DNA from: Bacteroidales bacterium
GTDB lineage: Bacteria; Bacteroidota; Bacteroidia; Bacteroidales; ML635J-15
DNA length: 43,509 nucleotides
Reading direction: 5' to 3'
NCBI GenBank assembly: GCA_003249955.1
Contig: QKHS01000054.1
Location: 1 to 43,509, forward strand
A program made the translations under genes and the position numbers. The notes under the pieces are model-generated. The model did no database searches, was not told the DNA's origin, and saw only the letters and a list, made by a program, of their open reading frames with translations. Shown piece by piece: positions 16,170 through 23,329 of this stretch (position 1 is its first letter; every line of letters begins with the position of its first letter).

Positions 16170-17987
16170 ATGAAAAAGCTACTTAATGTTTTATTCTTAC
16201 TTGTAACTTGTTCCGGGCTTTTTGCTCAGAGCCTGAACGTACTTAGAACAGGGAGAATAGAATCGGATAAAATAAAATTCCTTAATTCACGGGCAGAGGA
16301 TTGCTATAATCGCGGGCAGTACGACAGTGTCATTATATACCATGAATATGCTTATGATATTGCAATAAAATACGGTCTGATTGAAGAAAAGTGTTTTGCT
16401 CTGAAAGAGATAGGCGGGATGAATGAACTTATGGGAAATTATCCGAAAGCTCTGGAGTACTTATTTGCATCTTTATCCATTGCTGAGGAAAATAATTTAA
16501 GATCGCTTGAGGCTGCTATAAATATAAACATAGGTATAGTTTATTATAATCTGAAAAATGCAGAAAAAGCGATAGAACACGATAATAAAGCTTTGGTTAT
16601 AAGTGAAGCCGAGAATGATACAGTACTGATAGTGAAATCGTTGAACAATCTTGGAAATGCAAATATGACATTGCTTAATGAATGGCAGATTGCAGAAGAC
16701 TACTTTAACAGATGTGTTTTTCTTGCGGAAAAGATCGGTTTTAGTCAGGCAGCAATGGTAGGAATGAACAACCTGTGCCAGATTTATATGAATTCGGGAA
16801 GGGAAAAGGAAGCTCTTGATGTTACCAACAGAATGCTTGAACAGCACCCGTATAACCCTTATATTTATTATAACCTTGGAAATCTCTACCGGCAGAACGG
16901 GGATAATATTAAGGCAATTTCGTATTTATTGCAGGCACTTAAACTTTCTGAGTATGAAATTGAATTAAGGCAGGTTTTACTTAAAGATATCTCGGATATT
17001 GAGTATGAAAACGGTAATTTTGATAATTCCATAGAATATTATAAAGAATACAGCACACTTAAAGACAGTGTACATTCAAACGATCAGGCAAAATATGCTC
17101 TGGAGCTTGAAGCAAAATATAAAAACCTTAAAAAAGAGACAGAGATTTCGGAACTAAAGGCACAAAGCTTAAAATCGAAACGATATAATACCATTGTAAT
17201 ATCGTCGGCTGTGATTATTTTGCTGATTTCAGGATTTGTGATTCTGATAATTTATAACAAAAAAACAGTAGCCGCTCAAAAGGTTAAAGTACTCGAAAAC
17301 GAAAAAATAATAGTTTCGGCAAAAGCCGCTCTTAGCGGAGAAGAAAGAGAACGGGCAAGACTTTCGAGGGAATTGCATGACGGACTCGGGGGCATTCTCT
17401 CAGGAGTGAAACTTAGTCTGGCCAATACCATGGAAAAACCTTCTGGTAGTGATATAACTCCTGAGGAATTGAAAAAAAGTTATAATCTGGTTGTAAGCAG
17501 TATAACAGAATTAAGGCGCGTCTCTAATGCTCTTTTACCGGAGACATTACTTAATCTGGGACTTAATACTGCTATAAAAAGTTATTGTGACACGTTCAGG
17601 AATCAGGGTAATGCGTTTACTCTTAGTTACAGCTTTTTTGGACAGGACATAAGATATGCAAGATTTTTCGAACTGGCGGTTTACCGTTTGGCTCAGGAAA
17701 TAATTAACAACGCGGTTAAGCATTCGGCGGCAGAGCTTATTAATGTTCAGTTGATTGTTGATGACGACAGGTTATTTCTGGGTGTGCAGGATAATGGCAA
17801 AGGATTTGATATGTCGGTTGCCGGGAAAAAAGGAGGCCTTGGACTTTCAAATCTTAAACAACGGGCAGAAGTTTATGGCGGGAGAGTGGATGTAATCTCT
17901 GAACCGGGAGCCGGGACCGAGGTTATCGTGGAGTTTAATAATTTGAAAGATAATAAAACGGTTTATGATAAAAGTTCTGATAGTTGA
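16170..17987 (+). CDS. TPR-containing sensor histidine kinase (HisKA_3 type)
   Basis: A 605-aa kinase. It has an N-terminal signal segment (LLNVLFLLVTCSGLFAQ), several TPRs (about residues 40-310, e.g. GNYPKALEYLFASLSIAEE), a transmembrane helix (about 335-357, TIVISSAVIILLISGFVILII), a HisKA_3 dimerisation box SRELHDGLGG with His403 as phosphate acceptor, and an HATPase_c domain (NNAVKHSAAEL, DNGKGFDM, GGLGLSNLKQRAEVYGG). The periplasmic TPRs probably read protein contacts or signals. The start at 16170 gives a normal signal peptide. Its stop overlaps the response regulator start by 23 bp, so the two are a translationally coupled pair. Confidence 0.93.
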   Translation: MKKLLNVLFLLVTCSGLFAQSLNVLRTGRIESDKIKFLNSRAEDCYNRGQYDSVIIYHEYAYDIAIKYGLIEEKCFALKEIGGMNELMGNYPKALEYLFASLSIAEENNLRSLEAAININIGIVYYNLKNAEKAIEHDNKALVISEAENDTVLIVKSLNNLGNANMTLLNEWQIAEDYFNRCVFLAEKIGFSQAAMVGMNNLCQIYMNSGREKEALDVTNRMLEQHPYNPYIYYNLGNLYRQNGDNIKAISYLLQALKLSEYEIELRQVLLKDISDIEYENGNFDNSIEYYKEYSTLKDSVHSNDQAKYALELEAKYKNLKKETEISELKAQSLKSKRYNTIVISSAVIILLISGFVILIIYNKKTVAAQKVKVLENEKIIVSAKAALSGEERERARLSRELHDGLGGILSGVKLSLANTMEKPSGSDITPEELKKSYNLVVSSITELRRVSNALLPETLLNLGLNTAIKSYCDTFRNQGNAFTLSYSFFGQDIRYARFFELAVYRLAQEIINNAVKHSAAELINVQLIVDDDRLFLGVQDNGKGFDMSVAGKKGGLGLSNLKQRAEVYGGRVDVISEPGAGTEVIVEFNNLKDNKTVYDKSSDS

Positions 17988-18597
17988 AGATCATCCTATG
18001 TTGGTTGACGGGTTGGTCAATTCTTTTGCAAAAGCAGAAGGAGTTGAGGTTGTCGCAACTGCCGGAACCGGAGAGGATTGCCTGGAAAGTCTGAAGATTT
18101 ACCCGGTTGACATTGTTTTGATGGATCTGAGATTGCCCGATATTCAGGGAACAGACCTGGCAAAAGAAATATCCGGAATTATGCCGGAACTTAAAATTAT
18201 TGTTCTTACAACACATCAGCAAAAATATTATGTACAGACAATGATAGATGCCGGTGTTAAAGGCTATTTGCTGAAAAGTGTAAATTTTGACGAAATTCTT
18301 AAAGCTGTAAAAACTGTTGCCGGAGGCGGAACATATTTTTGTGCAGATATTATGCAGCAGCTAAAAGAAGACGGACAGAATCATATCTTTATTACCAAAC
18401 GCGAGTCGGAAGTTCTTAAACTTATTGCCGGAGGCCTTACTAATCAGGAAATTGCCGATAAGCTTTTTATTAGTCCGCTCACCGTTGACAGTCATCGCAA
18501 AAACCTTATCCTTAAGTTTGAAGCGAAAAATACAGCATCAATGATTAGCATAGCGGTTGCACAGGGGTATTTGCAGGAAGGGGGAGGAGATTGGTAG
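17965..18597 (+). CDS. NarL/FixJ-type response regulator
   Basis: A 210-aa two-domain regulator. The receiver domain has the acidic pocket (Glu8, Asp9), the phosphoacceptor Asp54 in VDIVLMDLRLPD, a switch Thr (VLTTHQQ) and the conserved Lys (LLKSVNFDE). The C-terminal LuxR helix-turn-helix begins at ITKRESEVLKLIAGGLTNQE and continues through ISPLTVDSHRKNL. It is the cognate partner of the kinase it overlaps. Its targets are not evident; no gene follows on its strand before the CRISPR region. Confidence 0.94.
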   Translation: MIKVLIVEDHPMLVDGLVNSFAKAEGVEVVATAGTGEDCLESLKIYPVDIVLMDLRLPDIQGTDLAKEISGIMPELKIIVLTTHQQKYYVQTMIDAGVKGYLLKSVNFDEILKAVKTVAGGGTYFCADIMQQLKEDGQNHIFITKRESEVLKLIAGGLTNQEIADKLFISPLTVDSHRKNLILKFEAKNTASMISIAVAQGYLQEGGGDW

Positions 18598-18981
18598 TGT
18601 GTGATCTGAGGTCTGTAATCTGTAATCTGTGGTTTGGAGTGAATTTGAGATTCGGCTGTTTTATTTTAGAAACAAAAAGCAGAATTTCAAAAAGTGATAG
18701 CGACTACACTATTCTCATCTGTTACACATTCCTAAAAGCTAAAGCAATTACGCGAAAACTCCCGATTACATATTACGGATCACAGAAGTGAGCGTTATTC
18801 CGTGAACCCATTTGTTTAAAATTGATGAACCTGGACAAAAATACCAACAACAAAAAACAATTCCAAATTTCAGACACAATCCAACCTCTGAAGAACAACT
18901 TTAGGCACTTCCAACTTTTTACCCTGAGCGTAGTCGAAGGGTAGGCACTCTAAGTACTCCAAACTCGACACTTTTCTTATC
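18598..18981. repeat. non-coding stretch of degenerate dispersed repeats
   Basis: No gene is supported in these 384 bp. The start has a serial CTGTAATCTGTAATCTGTGG motif, and a related inverted sequence (GATTACATATTACGGATCACAG) occurs near 18765-18786, so 18601-18790 may be a decayed inverted-repeat unit. A REP-like sequence CCCTGAGCGTAGTCGAAGGG follows at 18922-18941. The part from about 18860 on is the first copy of the trailer sequence repeated before each CRISPR mini-array. Confidence 0.55.
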
Positions 18982-19069
18982 CCATCTTGCAGGCCAGTAT
19001 CAAAACAATAGCCATAATAAGATAAAAGAACATTTTGGAATAGGGTTTCAGTAGCCATCTTGCAGGCCG
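18982..19069 (-). CRISPR. CRISPR mini-array 1a (two incomplete repeats, one spacer)
   Basis: A 5'-truncated repeat (from CCATCTTGCAGG, ending ATCAAAAC at 19006) is followed by a 38-nt spacer (19007-19044) and a repeat starting GTTTCAGTAGCC at 19045 that loses similarity after GGCCG. Both outer repeats are incomplete. Minus-strand transcription is inferred because the reverse complement ends in the crRNA-handle-like ACTGAAAC, the same polarity as the cas operon. It appears to be a degraded copy of array 1b. Confidence 0.85.
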
Positions 19070-19190
19070 GGGAAAGCAGTTAAACGGTTTTCAGTTAAAA
19101 AGTTCTCAGTTTTAACTGCTATTGTCATCGTTTTGCAAAGTCATTGACAAAAATTCAATTACCACAATTTCTGTAATACAAAACTATTCC
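19070..19190 (-). promoter_or_regulatory. duplicated leader-like sequence, copy 1
   Basis: The segment from AAAGCAGTTAAACGG to ACAAAACTATTCC is repeated with high identity at 19557-19675, each time directly abutting the last repeat of a mini-array. On the minus strand it contains TAGTTTTG (19179-19186), a match to TAnnTTTG, so it could drive array transcription toward the repeats. Confidence 0.55.
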
Positions 19191-19263
19191 AATTTTCAAA
19201 CACAACCTCACTTCCGAAGGACAACTTCGGACTTCGAACTTTCCACTCCGAACTTTTAAAATC

Positions 19264-19556
19264 CCATCTTGCAGGCCGATATCAAAACTTTAAACATCCT
19301 GAGTGACTACAATGGTATTGACTGTTTCAGTAGCCATCTTGCAGGCCGATATCAAAACGATTATTTGCTGATAATCAGTTTAATCATAATATGTTTCAGT
19401 AGCCATCTTGCAGGCCGATATCAAAACTTAAATGGGTATCTATTTATGATATTCATTTTTGTTTCAGTAGCCATCTTGCAGGCCGATATCAAAACAATAA
19501 CAATGCTTGGTCGGTCCATAAGGATCATATTGTTTCAGTAGCCATCTTGCAGGCTG
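19264..19556 (-). CRISPR. CRISPR array 1b (five repeats, four spacers)
   Basis: Repeats begin at 19264 (5'-truncated), 19324, 19393, 19461 and 19532 (3' part diverged). The three full copies are 35 bp, identical, starting GTTTCAGTAGCCATC and ending CCGATATCAAAAC. Spacers are 33-36 nt. On the minus strand the repeat ends ACTGAAAC, fitting an 8-nt crRNA 5' handle. The core CCATCTTGCAGG is shared with the other arrays but both flanks of the repeat differ, so this is a second repeat variant. No cas genes directly adjoin it. Confidence 0.95.
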
Positions 19557-19675
19557 GGAAAGCAGTTAAACGGTTCTCTGTTAAAAAGTTCTCTGTTTTG
19601 ACTGCTATTGTCAACATTTTGCTCAGTCATTGACAAAAAACCATTCACCACAATTTCTGTAATACAAAACTATTC
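19557..19675 (-). promoter_or_regulatory. duplicated leader-like sequence, copy 2
   Basis: The second copy of the 19070-19190 sequence adjoins the leader-side repeat of array 1b. The minus strand reads TTG, 21 bases, then TAGTTTTG (19665-19672), a good Bacteroidota promoter spacing. The promoter box is unchanged in both copies. Confidence 0.6.
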
Positions 19676-19737
19676 CAATTTTAACACACAACCCAACTCC
19701 GAAGGACTTTAGATCACTCCAATCTTCCAACTTTTCA

Positions 19738-19767
19738 CCCTGAGCGTAGTCGAAGGGTAGGCACTCC
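19738..19767. repeat. REP-like dispersed repeat
   Basis: CCCTGAGCGTAGTCGAAGGG followed by TAGGCACTCC occurs here and, almost identically, at 18922-18950. Related variants lie at 33030-33050 (CTGAGCGTAGCCGAAGGC) and 32895-32935. The core can form a small hairpin. Such sequences are common intergenic repeats in bacterial genomes and lie in the trailer units of the mini-arrays. Confidence 0.7.
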
Positions 19768-19795
19768 GAACTTTTCACTCCGAACTTTTAAAATC

Positions 19796-19889
19796 CCATC
19801 TTGCAGGTCTTAACATAATCTGACCCTGAAATGGGACTTATTAATACTGATATTTGTCTCAATGACCATCTTGCAGGTCTTTTCAAAAT
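19796..19889 (-). CRISPR. CRISPR mini-array 2 (two repeats, one spacer)
   Basis: A 5'-truncated repeat (19796-19819, CCATCTTGCAGGTCTTAACA) is followed by a 36-nt spacer (19820-19855) and a repeat at 19856-19889 beginning GTCTCAATGACC. These repeats are of the array 3 type (GGTCTT after the core), although the trailer preceding them is the same as that before array 1b. It joins the two repeat families at one locus. Confidence 0.85.
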
Positions 19890-20051
19890 TACCCTCATGA
19901 ATCTAAATATCTCAATAAAATATTTGGTTCAATCTTATATATTCTATGAGGCATTAATCTCTAGTAGTAGTTCAAGGATTAAAATGCACGTTAAGCATTA
20001 ACAATAAAACTTTAATAAAGTATATTGAAAATTCACTTCCTGTTTATTTCA

Positions 20052-20180
20052 TTATTTCTTCTTTACAGGTGGTGCAGTTGCCGGTTTTGGCGGCGTTTTC
20101 GGAGGATTATTTGTTCTGTTTGGGCCTGATGGATTACCTGTTTTGCTAGGCCAATTTGGTGTTGGTGCATTTTTGCTCAT
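20052..20180 (-). CDS. small proline/lysine-rich protein (42 aa)
   Basis: An open frame begins MSKNAPTPNWPSKTGNPS, continues through several PP pairs, and ends in PPVKKK. It has eleven or twelve prolines and no hydrophobic segment, so it should be a disordered basic peptide. It is 82 bp downstream of the DnaJ-domain gene on the same strand, and a run of 42 codons without stops in an AT-rich region with GC-rich codons supports coding. I know no family for it. It may be an accessory to the membrane J-domain protein. Confidence 0.5.
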   Translation of the reverse strand: MSKNAPTPNWPSKTGNPSGPNRTNNPPKTPPKPATAPPVKKK

Positions 20181-20262
20181 AATAAAAAGTTTTTAAGTTT
20201 TTTCTACTCGTAAGGCTTTTCGGTTACGCCTTGTTTAATTATGTTTCACAATTGAAAAAAGA

Positions 20263-20625
20263 TTAGTGATTGTTGCTACCACTACTTAAGAAAAGTCCTA
20301 CTAATAAACCTACTGCTCCAGCCGCAAGCAAAGCTCCTAAATTGTCATTACTTTTACTGGGTTTACTATTGGATATAAATGGAGCAGGTTCAGGTCTTTT
20401 TTTAACGCCAATCATAAAGTCATATTCAAGTCTTTGTTGTGGATCAATTAAAACTGCTTTTGCGTCTTGAATATACTGAAATAATTTAGTTGCGGTATGA
20501 TGCCCATCGTTTTTATCCGGGTGATATTCTTTTGCCTTTTCTTTATAGGCTTTTAAAATTTCTTCGGTGCTTGCATTTGATTCTATACCAAGCAACTGAT
20601 AATAAGTAATGTAATTGCTTTCCAT
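20263..20625 (-). CDS. J-domain (DnaJ-like) protein with C-terminal membrane anchor
   Basis: A 120-aa protein. Residues 6-70 are a J domain (YYQLLGIESNASTEEILKAY) with the Hsp70-activating HPD motif in EYHPDKNDG. A basic/proline linker leads to a C-terminal hydrophobic glycine-rich helix (LGALLAAGAVGLLVGLFLSS), so the J domain should face the cytosol from the membrane. It lacks the Gly/Phe and zinc-finger regions of true DnaJ and so would recruit DnaK to a specific site. The start at 20625 gives the normal J-domain N-terminus. A TGACA-N3-TGTCA palindrome lies 66 bp upstream, as for the HNH gene. Confidence 0.85.
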   Translation of the reverse strand: MESNYITYYQLLGIESNASTEEILKAYKEKAKEYHPDKNDGHHTATKLFQYIQDAKAVLIDPQQRLEYDFMIGVKKRPEPAPFISNSKPSKSNDNLGALLAAGAVGLLVGLFLSSGSNNH

Positions 20626-20671
20626 GGTTAAAATATTTTGGTTATTAAAACGACACATTCAATTCTTAAAC

Positions 20672-20679
20672 CAAACTTA
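20672..20679 (-). promoter_or_regulatory. candidate -7 box of the J-domain gene
   Basis: The minus strand reads TAAGTTTG, a match to TAnnTTTG, 47 bp upstream of the start codon and directly downstream of the palindrome at 20685-20697. Confidence 0.4.
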
Positions 20680-20684
20680 AAACA

Positions 20685-20697
20685 TGACAACATGTCA
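20685..20697. promoter_or_regulatory. operator-like palindrome TGACA-N3-TGTCA
   Basis: The perfect inverted repeat TGACAACATGTCA extends to ATGACA/TGTCAT. It is centred 66 bp upstream of the J-domain start and 6 bp from a candidate -7 box, where a regulator could block or assist RNA polymerase. The same half-sites with the same spacing occur before the HNH gene. Confidence 0.65.
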
Positions 20698-20836
20698 TAA
20701 AAATCAGATAGATTGTGGCTACATTTACTTGTAATTGAATTTGTTTTACTTTAAATAAATTTTCACTTACGATATTCTTTCTGTCATATATATATCGCTT
20801 AACACTTTACAAATGCAATTAGATTTGTTTTCATTC

Positions 20837-21229
20837 CTAATCTATCAGAATATCTTTAAGATATGGATTTGAAGGATAAATAATTTTTAGCTTAACAATA
20901 GTGTCTTTATTAACGGTCTTGCTATCTTTCTGCTCAATATTCTTATTATTGTTTGAAGTTATTGATGAATTATAATCAGGAAAATCGTCACTCTTACTTC
21001 TGTTATTCTGCCAATGCATTGCTCTGAGATTGTCGGCATGATCTGTTCCTTCTTTAGCTACCGGAAGTGCATGATCAACTTCCCAACCATAATCTGATTC
21101 CTTACCATATTGTTCCCGATTTATCCATGCATCACAAACATCTTTTCTCCAAACTTCCGGGTCAACCCCTACTACTTTTTTAGCTTTTCCCCAAACTAAA
21201 TTGATTTTGTCATCTGTAAAATTTGCCAT
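20837..21229 (-). CDS. HNH endonuclease-like protein
   Basis: A 130-aa protein with an HNH core: YGWEVDHALPVAKEGTDHAD then NLRAMHWQNNRSKSDDFPDY, giving the DH, central Asn and final His/Asn-Lys positions of ββα-metal nucleases. The N-terminal 45 residues (VWGKAKKVVGVDPEVWRKDV) are a helical extension typical of a small Bacteroidota HNH subfamily; the C-terminal 40 residues are low-complexity (SSITSNNNKNIEQKD). It should cut DNA with a single divalent metal. The biological target is unknown. It sits between CRISPR arrays and shares an operator-like palindrome with the J-domain gene. Confidence 0.78.
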   Translation of the reverse strand: MANFTDDKINLVWGKAKKVVGVDPEVWRKDVCDAWINREQYGKESDYGWEVDHALPVAKEGTDHADNLRAMHWQNNRSKSDDFPDYNSSITSNNNKNIEQKDSKTVNKDTIVKLKIIYPSNPYLKDILID

Positions 21230-21289
21230 AATTAAAATTTTGAGTTAGTAAATTTAAGTTTAGCATAACATGTACCACTTTCGATCGCA

Positions 21290-21302
21290 TGACATAATGT
21301 CA
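21290..21302. promoter_or_regulatory. operator-like palindrome TGACA-N3-TGTCA
   Basis: The perfect inverted repeat TGACATAATGTCA is centred 67 bp upstream of the HNH start, one base from the equivalent distance in the J-domain gene. The flanks (ATGACA before, AAAAG after) are also similar to the other copy. Confidence 0.65.
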
Positions 21303-21556
21303 GAAAAGTTACATATAAAGCCATATTTGTAGAGCCTCTTATAAAAAGCAATTGCTCTCTTAAGATTTACTTAAAATCCGTAATCCATCTCTGCAGGCAA
21401 TTGATTTAGCTGGAATAATGCATATTGACCATCTTTCAGGTCTAAGTTAAAGCTCCATCCACCGCAGCGGAACAAAAACCAAATCACAAAAATTAGCAAA
21501 AAACTAAAACCTAGCACCAATTGGAATTTGGGTTTTGGCTTTTGGGATTTGCCGCC
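21303..21556. other. trailer side of array 3 with vestigial CRISPR repeats
   Basis: No gene is seen. ATTGACCATCTTTCAGGTCT at 21424-21443 matches the array 3 repeat (ATGACCATCTTGCAGGTCT) except at two positions and is followed by a decayed AAGTTAAA end. CCATCTCTGCAGGC at 21391-21404 also resembles the core with an inserted base. The remainder (21470-21556) is low-complexity repeat sequence with TTGGGTTTTGGC-like units. Confidence 0.5.
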
Positions 21557-21566
21557 CTAGCGGTTT

Positions 21567-22223
21567 CCATCTTGCAGGTCTTACCATAAATAAACGCCAT
21601 CGCGTTTGCAGTAGATGTTACAAAAAGTCTCAATGACCATCTTGCAGGTCTTACCATAAATCTTTGCTCAAGATCTAGAGCAAGAAGAAATCGAAACGTC
21701 TCAATGACCATCTTGCAGGTCTTACCATAAATACAAACTTTAGTGTTCCAAATAGATTTGGAATATACCGTTTCAATGGCCATCTTGCAGGTCTTACCAT
21801 AAATCTGAAAAAGTCACTTTCTACCGCTATGGCGGTAATGTCTCAATGACCATCTTGCAGGTCTTAACATAAATTTTGTCAATGTCAAAATTCAGTTATC
21901 GATTTGTCGTCTCAATGACCATCTTGCAGGTCTTACCATAATCCAAGAAGAACAGATTGTTTGGGAAGTCAAAGAAAATGTCTCAATGACCATCTTGCAG
22001 GTCTTACCATAATTGAGTATAAGGCTTATAGTAAAAGAGCTAAAAAAATCGTCTCAATGACCATCTTGCAGGTCTTACCATAATTAAAATATGAAAATAT
22101 TTGTATTTATTATCGGAGTCTCAATGACCATCTTGCAGGTCTTACCATAATTGCATTTCTGTTTCAAACAGAATATCATCGACCACTAGTCTCAATGACC
22201 ATCTTGCAGGTCTTACCATAAAT
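21567..22223 (-). CRISPR. CRISPR array 3 (ten repeats, nine spacers), adjacent to the type III cas operon
   Basis: Repeats start at 21567 (truncated), 21627, 21698, 21770, 21840, 21909, 21980, 22051, 22118 and 22189. The consensus is 34-35 bp, beginning GTCTCAATGACCATC and ending GGTCTTACCATAA(A)T; the four repeats at 21909-22151 end AAT rather than AAAT. The repeat at 21770 starts GTTTCAATGG. Spacers are 33-37 nt and all different. On the minus strand repeats end ATTGAGAC (or ATTGAAAC), the expected type III crRNA 5' handle, so transcription runs with the cas genes; the truncated repeat marks the old trailer end. Spacer targets cannot be identified by eye. Confidence 0.97.
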
Positions 22224-22333
22224 ATCCTGGCTATCAACCTCTTAGCAAAAACACAAAAATTATTTTAAATACACAATATGTCAAAGAACCTTTGGACATT
22301 ATTAAGTCCTTAAAAAATACAATCGTATTTTCT
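22224..22333 (-). promoter_or_regulatory. putative leader of CRISPR array 3
   Basis: A 110-bp AT-rich interval between the cas6 stop and the first repeat of array 3. It contains the inverted pair GTCAAAGAACC...GGACATT and no ORF. It is unlike the leader-like copies next to the mini-arrays. No clear promoter was found, so the array may be cotranscribed with the cas operon. Confidence 0.5.
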
Positions 22334-23257
22334 TTATAATGGTTCTATCTTAAATCTCCCCATGCCATAATTTGTAGAACTGCCAACTTGCAAATATTCT
22401 CCAAATTTTAATATTGGAATGATATTATTAAACGTTTCGAAACTATTCATTCTATAAATAATTGTGCCCACGTAACCTTCTAATGGTTGATTTTTAGAAA
22501 GTCTTTGATGTACAAACTCCAAATCTAATTTAGCTGTTTCTGCTTTATAATTCAAATCTTCGCACGTCTGTTTAAACAATTCGGGTTCGGGTAGAGGTCC
22601 TTCGCAATAAAGATATTGGATAAGTACCATTCGCTTTAATAAATGATAAACAAAATCGCCAAAACCCATGTTAAAATTATAAATCTGGGTTTTGTATAGC
22701 TTAACCGGACTTAATATGTTCATACAAATTTGCTTTAGCTTATGTTCAGGAATTTCGAAATCATACAGCTTTATTACTTTTGGAGCAGGACTGACTTTTC
22801 CTCTTTTTAATTCCAGAGCCTTCATCGTGGTATCGTAAACCGAAACAAATTTAATTTTATGATAACCAAGTCTCGAAAAGAAGTTCTCTAAGCGAGCTAG
22901 CATATAAGGAAGAACTTTTGCAAAAGCTCCGAACAGATTTATGCGCAGCACAAAATGATCAGGCACATTTACAGTTTCCCACGAAAGTGAATAACCACGA
23001 GGAAAAGAATTTTGCATATCTGCCAGTAATTTAGACGTGGAGATTTGATCGTCAGTAAGCGTTTTTGCAGCAAATAGAATTTCGGATTTACCATTTTTAA
23101 TATTTTCTTCATCAATTCTGTACAAGCAGGTTTCCATAGCTTTATGCAAAAGCTCACCAAATGCAAGATTTTGCGAGAATCCCCCCTCATCAGAAAAAAC
23201 GATATAAACAGGAGTGATTCTAAGCTTTTTTAGGTTTATAATATCAAGTGTTGTCAT
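22334..23257 (-). CDS. cas6: CRISPR pre-crRNA endoribonuclease Cas6
   Basis: A 307-aa RAMP protein that cuts pre-crRNA within repeats to leave an 8-nt 5' handle. The C-terminal glycine-rich loop (GEYLQVGSSTNYGMGRFKIE) and an upstream YVGTIIYRMNSFETFNNIIP strand-helix pair are typical of the second ferredoxin-like domain of Cas6. The N-terminal part (TPVYIVFSDEGGFSQNLAFG) supplies the first. The catalytic residue cannot be fixed, as Cas6 active sites vary. It is the last cas gene, 72 bp after the membrane-protein gene, with array 3 directly downstream. Confidence 0.85.
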   Translation of the reverse strand: MTTLDIINLKKLRITPVYIVFSDEGGFSQNLAFGELLHKAMETCLYRIDEENIKNGKSEILFAAKTLTDDQISTSKLLADMQNSFPRGYSLSWETVNVPDHFVLRINLFGAFAKVLPYMLARLENFFSRLGYHKIKFVSVYDTTMKALELKRGKVSPAPKVIKLYDFEIPEHKLKQICMNILSPVKLYKTQIYNFNMGFGDFVYHLLKRMVLIQYLYCEGPLPEPELFKQTCEDLNYKAETAKLDLEFVHQRLSKNQPLEGYVGTIIYRMNSFETFNNIIPILKFGEYLQVGSSTNYGMGRFKIEPL

Positions 23258-23329
23258 ATTTTAAATTTCTTCGAACTGGCCGTAACCGACGTTGGTTTCT
23301 GAATTTACTTTTAAACAGATAAGGCAATT

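Noticed and set aside
18591-18791. Plus-strand 66-aa ORF after the response regulator
   Set aside because: Its sequence is made of dispersed repeat units (CTGTAATCTG) and has no protein-like pattern.
19269-19541. Plus-strand ORF of 90 aa with repeated FSSHLAGRYQN
   Set aside because: It is a translation of CRISPR array 1b; the repeated peptide comes from the DNA repeats.
21511-21783. Minus-strand ORF of 90 aa with repeated YGKTCKM
   Set aside because: It is a translation of the left part of CRISPR array 3.
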